From contig NZ_NKHL01000099.1 in assembly GCF_002934685.1 (NCBI RefSeq), positions 1 through 64,000 on the forward strand: a DNA stretch of 64,000 nucleotides, read 5' to 3'. The DNA comes from Pseudomonas bohemica (lineage in GTDB: Bacteria; Pseudomonadota; Gammaproteobacteria; Pseudomonadales; Pseudomonadaceae). How positions within the stretch are numbered: position 1 is the first letter of the stretch; each line of letters starts with the position of its first letter. Both the position numbers and the translations under genes were made by a program. The notes below the pieces were generated by a model. It had not been told where the DNA came from. It saw only the letters and a list, made by a program, of their open reading frames with translations, and did no database searches. This document shows positions 60,379 to 64,000 of this stretch, in pieces.

Positions 60379-61941
60379 TCAGCGCCGTAGGGCCAGTGCC
60401 CTCTGTGGAGGTGGATGATACCCGTCGGGCCCCACAGGCACAGCCCTGAGTGGTTGCGCGTGGGTAAAGGATGGCGCCGGATCACTGTAGCGCGGGTCGA
60501 GCTTGAGCGTTTCCCCGGCGAGTTCCTGAGTCTGGACCGCCCGCAGACTGGCGCGGGTCGCCGCCAACATACGGTAAAAACGGAACGGCCCCTGTGCCGA
60601 CACCATCAACAGCGACTTGGTCGCCAGCCTGACCATGCAATCCATGATGCAGACGCGGGCCAGCGTCGCGCATTGCAAGGTATGGCAGGCCTGCTCCACA
60701 GTGAATTTGCCGTCCAGATCGGCGAGCAATCTGAGGACAGCGCGCTCGTCGCGGCTCAGCAGCCGATAGCTCCATGCCAGGGATGCATGCAGCGTCTGCT
60801 GGCGCGGCGGCGCGGTGCGCAAACTGGCGGTGAGCAGATGCACGCTGTCGTCCAGGCTCGCGACCAGCTGATAAAGCCCCAGTGCCGTGGCACGTGCGGC
60901 GGCCATCTCCAGCGCCAGCGGGATGCCGTCCAATCGCCGACAGACCTCGCCCACCAGCTCGATACTGTAATCGTCCAGTTCGATATCGGTGCCATGCGCC
61001 ACGTGGCAATCCAGGGCGCGCCAGTGGCGCAAGAACAATTGCGCCGAACTGCTCTGCAACACCGCTTCGCCGCCCGCATCCGGTTGCGGCGCAATCAGCG
61101 GTGGCACCTGCAGGCAGCGTTCACCGGCAATGCGCAGCGGTTCGCGGCTGGTAGCCAGCAGGCGCGCAGTCGGCACCCCCAGCAACAGGGCTTCTACCAG
61201 CCCGGCCACCTCATCGATCAGATGCTCACAGTTGTCGAGGATGATCAGGCCGGGGTTGTCGGCAATGTGCTGGATCACGCAGTGCGTCGTCACATCGCTG
61301 TCCGAGCCATCGACGCCCAGCGCATCGGCCAATGCCTCGTTCAGCAGTTCGGCACCCTGCACCTGAGCCAGCGGGACGAAGTACACCGGCGTCGAACCGC
61401 GTTGCAGCCGTTGCTGCCCCAGCGCCACGGCCAGGCTGGTCTTGCCGACGCCACCAGGGCCGATCAGGGTAACCAGGGCATGATGGTCATTCAGGATGGC
61501 GTTGACGTCGTCCAGCAGCGTCTCGCGCCCGACCAGTTCCACCCCGACCGGCAATCGGTGGCTGCTGCCGGAGGCAGCCCACAACCGTGCGGCACGCGCC
61601 TCTGCAGGCGCTATATCGTGCGCCACAGCCTCGGCGAAGCTGCCCTCACCGCCCAGCAGCAGGTAGCCGCGCCCGGGGATGGTGCGAATCAGATCGCGAT
61701 CGCTGCCCAGCGCCTTGCGCAAGGCAGAAATGTGCACTTGCAAGTTGTTTTCCTCGACGACCGTGTCTGGCCAGACACGCTGAAGGATGTGCTCCTTGCT
61801 TACCAACTGCCCCTTATGGCGGATCAGCAACTCGAGAATATCGAACGCCCGAGTGCCAATGCGCAGGGCAACGCCGTCTTTGAAAACATCCCTGTGGTTC
61901 AGGGACACGGTAGCCTGACCGAGACTTATCATCTTATTCAC
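60379..61941 (-). CDS. Winged-helix regulator with NB-ARC/AAA-type ATPase domain
   Basis: This 520-residue protein has an OmpR-type winged helix in residues 5-98 (RIGTRAFDILELLIRHKGQL, EENNLQVHISALRKALGSD, PGRGYLLLG), then a P-loop ATPase with Walker A GPGGVGKTS at 161-169 and Walker B LIILDNCEHL. Relatives usually carry a C-terminal TPR region and reach about 900 residues; this protein ends soon after the ATPase helical part. The start is GTG 61941, five bases after AAGGA. It is the first gene of the operon with the response regulator and hybrid kinase. Confidence 0.8.
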   Translation of the reverse strand: MNKMISLGQATVSLNHRDVFKDGVALRIGTRAFDILELLIRHKGQLVSKEHILQRVWPDTVVEENNLQVHISALRKALGSDRDLIRTIPGRGYLLLGGEGSFAEAVAHDIAPAEARAARLWAASGSSHRLPVGVELVGRETLLDDVNAILNDHHALVTLIGPGGVGKTSLAVALGQQRLQRGSTPVYFVPLAQVQGAELLNEALADALGVDGSDSDVTTHCVIQHIADNPGLIILDNCEHLIDEVAGLVEALLLGVPTARLLATSREPLRIAGERCLQVPPLIAPQPDAGGEAVLQSSSAQLFLRHWRALDCHVAHGTDIELDDYSIELVGEVCRRLDGIPLALEMAAARATALGLYQLVASLDDSVHLLTASLRTAPPRQQTLHASLAWSYRLLSRDERAVLRLLADLDGKFTVEQACHTLQCATLARVCIMDCMVRLATKSLLMVSAQGPFRFYRMLAATRASLRAVQTQELAGETLKLDPRYSDPAPSFTHAQPLRAVPVGPDGYHPPPQRALALRR

Positions 61942-62269
61942 CGCAATCCTTAGAGTGGATTCGCACGCCCTGAAATCGTCGAGCGCGAGCGCAGGTATTT
62001 ACCTGACAAACGCGCTTAACGCCGCAGATCCATTTTTATTCACTGCGCATCTAATCAGTAAAAACCCTTAACCGATATTATCCGTAGGGGTAGTTACCAG
62101 TAAGCAAATTGATCTAAGCAGCGGTATCTGTCAGCACTGACTACGCTCTTGAGATGACAATAACGGGTCACTTAGTTATTCGTTTTCACGGCTCTTACAC
62201 TGCGCGATGAACAGGCCAGATTGCGCTGATGGCTCGGGTGACCCTGAATATAACGGCAACATCGAGTCG
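61942..62269. other. Intergenic region upstream of the signalling operon
   Basis: This 328-bp AT-richer region separates the AraC gene end from the winged-helix regulator start, both on the minus strand. It must contain the operon promoter. I see no REP element, gene or clear inverted repeat in it. Confidence 0.5.
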
Positions 62270-63142
62270 TCAATCGGGCAGAAACACGGTGCCTCGTTGC
62301 CGGCCGCGCCAGGCGCTTGGGGTTTCGCCGGTCAGGCGGGTGAACACCCGGGTCAGATGCGGTTGATCGGCAAACCCGCATTGCTCTGCGATCTGCGTCA
62401 TGGGAATGGGCGGCAGCGCACGCAACAGTTCTCGCGCACGCTCCACACGCACTTGCAGCAGCCAGGCATGAGGCGCGACGCCGGTGGCCTGCTTGAACGC
62501 CCGGGAAAAATGGCTGCGGGTCAGCGAGCACTCCTGGGCAATGCGCTCAACCGACAGGTTGCCGTCCAACTGACTGGCGATCAGCTCCTTGGCGATGGCT
62601 AACTGGGCTGCCGTGAGGGTGGCGTGGGCTTTGCCGGACGCGGGCACGACGCGACCATAACGCTCGATCGCGTGGCTGCTCATCGCCAACAGCAGATGAT
62701 CGAGGAACAATCGATTGGCCATGTCCGGCCGTTGCAGCGCGGGCAGCATGGCTTGCGCCAAGTGATACAGAACGGGATCCTGCGCCCCGCCCTGTTCGTA
62801 GCTGAACATCCCGATCTTCTTCGCGCCCTGCTCGGCCTGCAACGCGTCCAGCGTTTGGCGGGAAAGGGTCAGGCGCAAGTTGTCGTAGCCGGAGCGATGC
62901 TGACAGCGCAGTTCATCGCCCATGTACGGCAGCGACACACTGCCTTGCCGGTAGCCGCCCGAATAACTCAGACGCCGCCCACGCCACAGGCGGTGGGCGG
63001 CGAAATCCTGAAGCTGGACGATGATCGAAAACGCATCGAGGCACGGGATGTCGATGATTTTCTCGGCGTCAGGCAACGGCTGACGGATACGTACGGCGGT
63101 GAACGTTTCACCGCTCAGCTGCATGATCTGGGGAGCGCTCAA
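62270..63142 (-). CDS. AraC-family regulator, full length
   Basis: This 290-residue regulator has an N-terminal sensing domain (about 1-165) and a C-terminal DNA-binding domain with SVERIAQECSLTRSHFSRAF and MTQIAEQCGFADQPHLTRVF. The latter closely resembles the short AraC protein at 55880-56398. The gene lies 78 bp downstream of the metallo-hydrolase gene on the same strand and may be co-transcribed with it. The inducer is unknown. Confidence 0.85.
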   Translation of the reverse strand: MSAPQIMQLSGETFTAVRIRQPLPDAEKIIDIPCLDAFSIIVQLQDFAAHRLWRGRRLSYSGGYRQGSVSLPYMGDELRCQHRSGYDNLRLTLSRQTLDALQAEQGAKKIGMFSYEQGGAQDPVLYHLAQAMLPALQRPDMANRLFLDHLLLAMSSHAIERYGRVVPASGKAHATLTAAQLAIAKELIASQLDGNLSVERIAQECSLTRSHFSRAFKQATGVAPHAWLLQVRVERARELLRALPPIPMTQIAEQCGFADQPHLTRVFTRLTGETPSAWRGRQRGTVFLPD

Positions 63143-63220
63143 GGTTCGGTCCTGTGTCAGTGAATATCGCCTGTACAGTCGCCCGCTCCCACTCCCTGTG
63201 CCCGGGCGACTGTGGCAATA

Positions 63221-64000
63221 CTAGTCGATCAGCGGCACATGAGCAGCCCGCTGATACGGGCCGTATTCCACCGGCACCCACTGGAAGCGCTTGCCCAGGG
63301 CTTCGATGTGTCCGGTGCCGGGGAACGGCAAGTGCGCGGCGGCTATCCAGGTCTTTTTGCCGGCCGCCTCGGTGAATACCGCGTCGCGGCTGGCGATGGC
63401 GTTCTTGCTATTCTCATCGAAGCTGATGCTGACTTCGGGATGGTCGAATTGCACGGCGAGGTTATGCACCAGATCACCAATGAAGACAATGCTCTGCCCC
63501 TTGGATGTGAACTGGTAGGTGGTGCTGCCCGGCGTGTGCCCCGACTCCAGCGTCGTCTGTACTTCGGCCATTGGCGAGTCACCCGGCGTGAAGGCCTTGA
63601 ACCGCCCCGCCGCCAGGTAGGGCGCGGTGGAATCCTGAGCGATCTTGAAGTAGGCCCGGGCCTGTTCCGGCACGCGGCCGAGCGCGGTCGGGTCCAGCCA
63701 GTAATCCGCCTCGGGCTTGGCGGCATACACCATGGCGTTGGTGAAAATCGGCTGCTTGTTGGCATCGACCAGCCCACAGACGTGGTCCAGATGCAAGTGG
63801 GTGAGGAAGATGGTGTCGATCTGGTCCGGCTGATAGCCCGCTGCCTTGATGTTCTGCGACAGCATGCCGGCAGTCTCGCCGATGCACTGGCCGGCGCCGG
63901 TGTCGATCAGGATCAGGTTCTTGCCGGTGTTGATCAGAAAAGCGTTGAAAGCAGTCTGCACGCCCGGCGTCTCGATGGCATGCCGGGCCAGCAGCGCGCG
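63221..64000 (-). CDS. Metallo-beta-lactamase-fold hydrolase (5' end outside the window)
   Basis: At least 260 codons run off the right edge; the frame stays open to 64000, so the GTG at 63961 is not the true start. The zinc-binding motif HLHLDH (LTHLHLDHVCGL), the histidine in SGHTPGSTTY, the aspartate in VFIGDLVHN and the late histidine in AAHLPFPGTGH are all present. The sequence fits the broad MBL-fold hydrolase group that includes quorum-quenching lactonases and periplasmic enzymes. The substrate is unknown. Confidence 0.82.
   Translation of the reverse strand, partial: RALLARHAIETPGVQTAFNAFLINTGKNLILIDTGAGQCIGETAGMLSQNIKAAGYQPDQIDTIFLTHLHLDHVCGLVDANKQPIFTNAMVYAAKPEADYWLDPTALGRVPEQARAYFKIAQDSTAPYLAAGRFKAFTPGDSPMAEVQTTLESGHTPGSTTYQFTSKGQSIVFIGDLVHNLAVQFDHPEVSISFDENSKNAIASRDAVFTEAAGKKTWIAAAHLPFPGTGHIEALGKRFQWVPVEYGPYQRAAHVPLID

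Overview
The window reads as the chromosome of a fluorescent Pseudomonas. It is GC-rich, dense in LysR, TetR, AraC and GntR regulators and ABC importers, and scattered with paired inverted REP elements whose arms contain GTGGGAGTGAGCTTGCTC. It also carries a type III secretion (T3SS) cluster of the Hrp1 type known from P. syringae and some P. fluorescens-complex strains. The species is inferred from these traits, not proven. No rRNA, tRNA, CRISPR array, transposase or phage gene was seen.

Layout. (1) 1-12 kb is a nutrient-scavenging zone: a sulfonate-type binding protein, an EhuBCDA-like importer (ehuB-C-D-A), a polar amino-acid importer on the minus strand, a LysR/MFS divergent pair and an orphan TauA-like binding protein. 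The two sulfonate-type genes share a 52-bp upstream block at the same distance from their starts. (2) 12.6-22.4 kb holds a DUF1883 protein, then a catabolic unit. The unit has a branched-chain-type ABC importer with a fused LivHM permease, an FAD hydroxylase, a Rieske oxygenase with its reductase, and a TetR regulator. AT-rich ATTAATTAAT-type sites lie upstream of four of its transcription units. (3) 22.5-37.4 kb holds a RES/Xre toxin-antitoxin pair, a GntR-controlled class V aminotransferase plus MFS permease, an EmrAB-type tripartite pump with a TetR repressor, an MFS/TetR pair, a succinate-semialdehyde dehydrogenase beside a PtrR-like LysR, and a RibD-like reductase.

(4) 37.6-53.1 kb is the T3SS block. 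On the minus strand are a harpin-like lytic transglycosylase, hrpK and hrpL. On the plus strand is hrpJ-hrcV-hrpQ-hrcN-(gap)-hrpO-hrpP-hrcQa-hrcQb-hrcR-hrcS-hrcT-hrcU. Near-perfect hrp boxes lie ahead of hrpK and hrpJ, and a sigma-54 -24/-12 element lies ahead of hrpL, giving the expected circuit HrpRS/RpoN -> HrpL -> hrp genes. The block is only half a system: hrpRS, hrpA, hrcC, hrcJ and the rest are not in the window, and chromosomal genes follow hrcU. A frameshifted RidA-family fragment touches the left edge of the block and may be an insertion or deletion scar. The hrcN-hrpO junction has been opened by two copies of a repeat also present near 5 kb.

(5) 53.2-64 kb holds a LysR/OprD-porin pair, an AraC regulator, an HD-family protein lacking its metal-binding HD, and a minus-strand signalling operon. 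The operon is a winged-helix/ATPase regulator, a FixJ-type response regulator and a Ser/Thr-kinase-GAF-histidine kinase broken by a single-base frameshift. A second AraC regulator and a partial metallo-beta-lactamase-fold hydrolase end the window.
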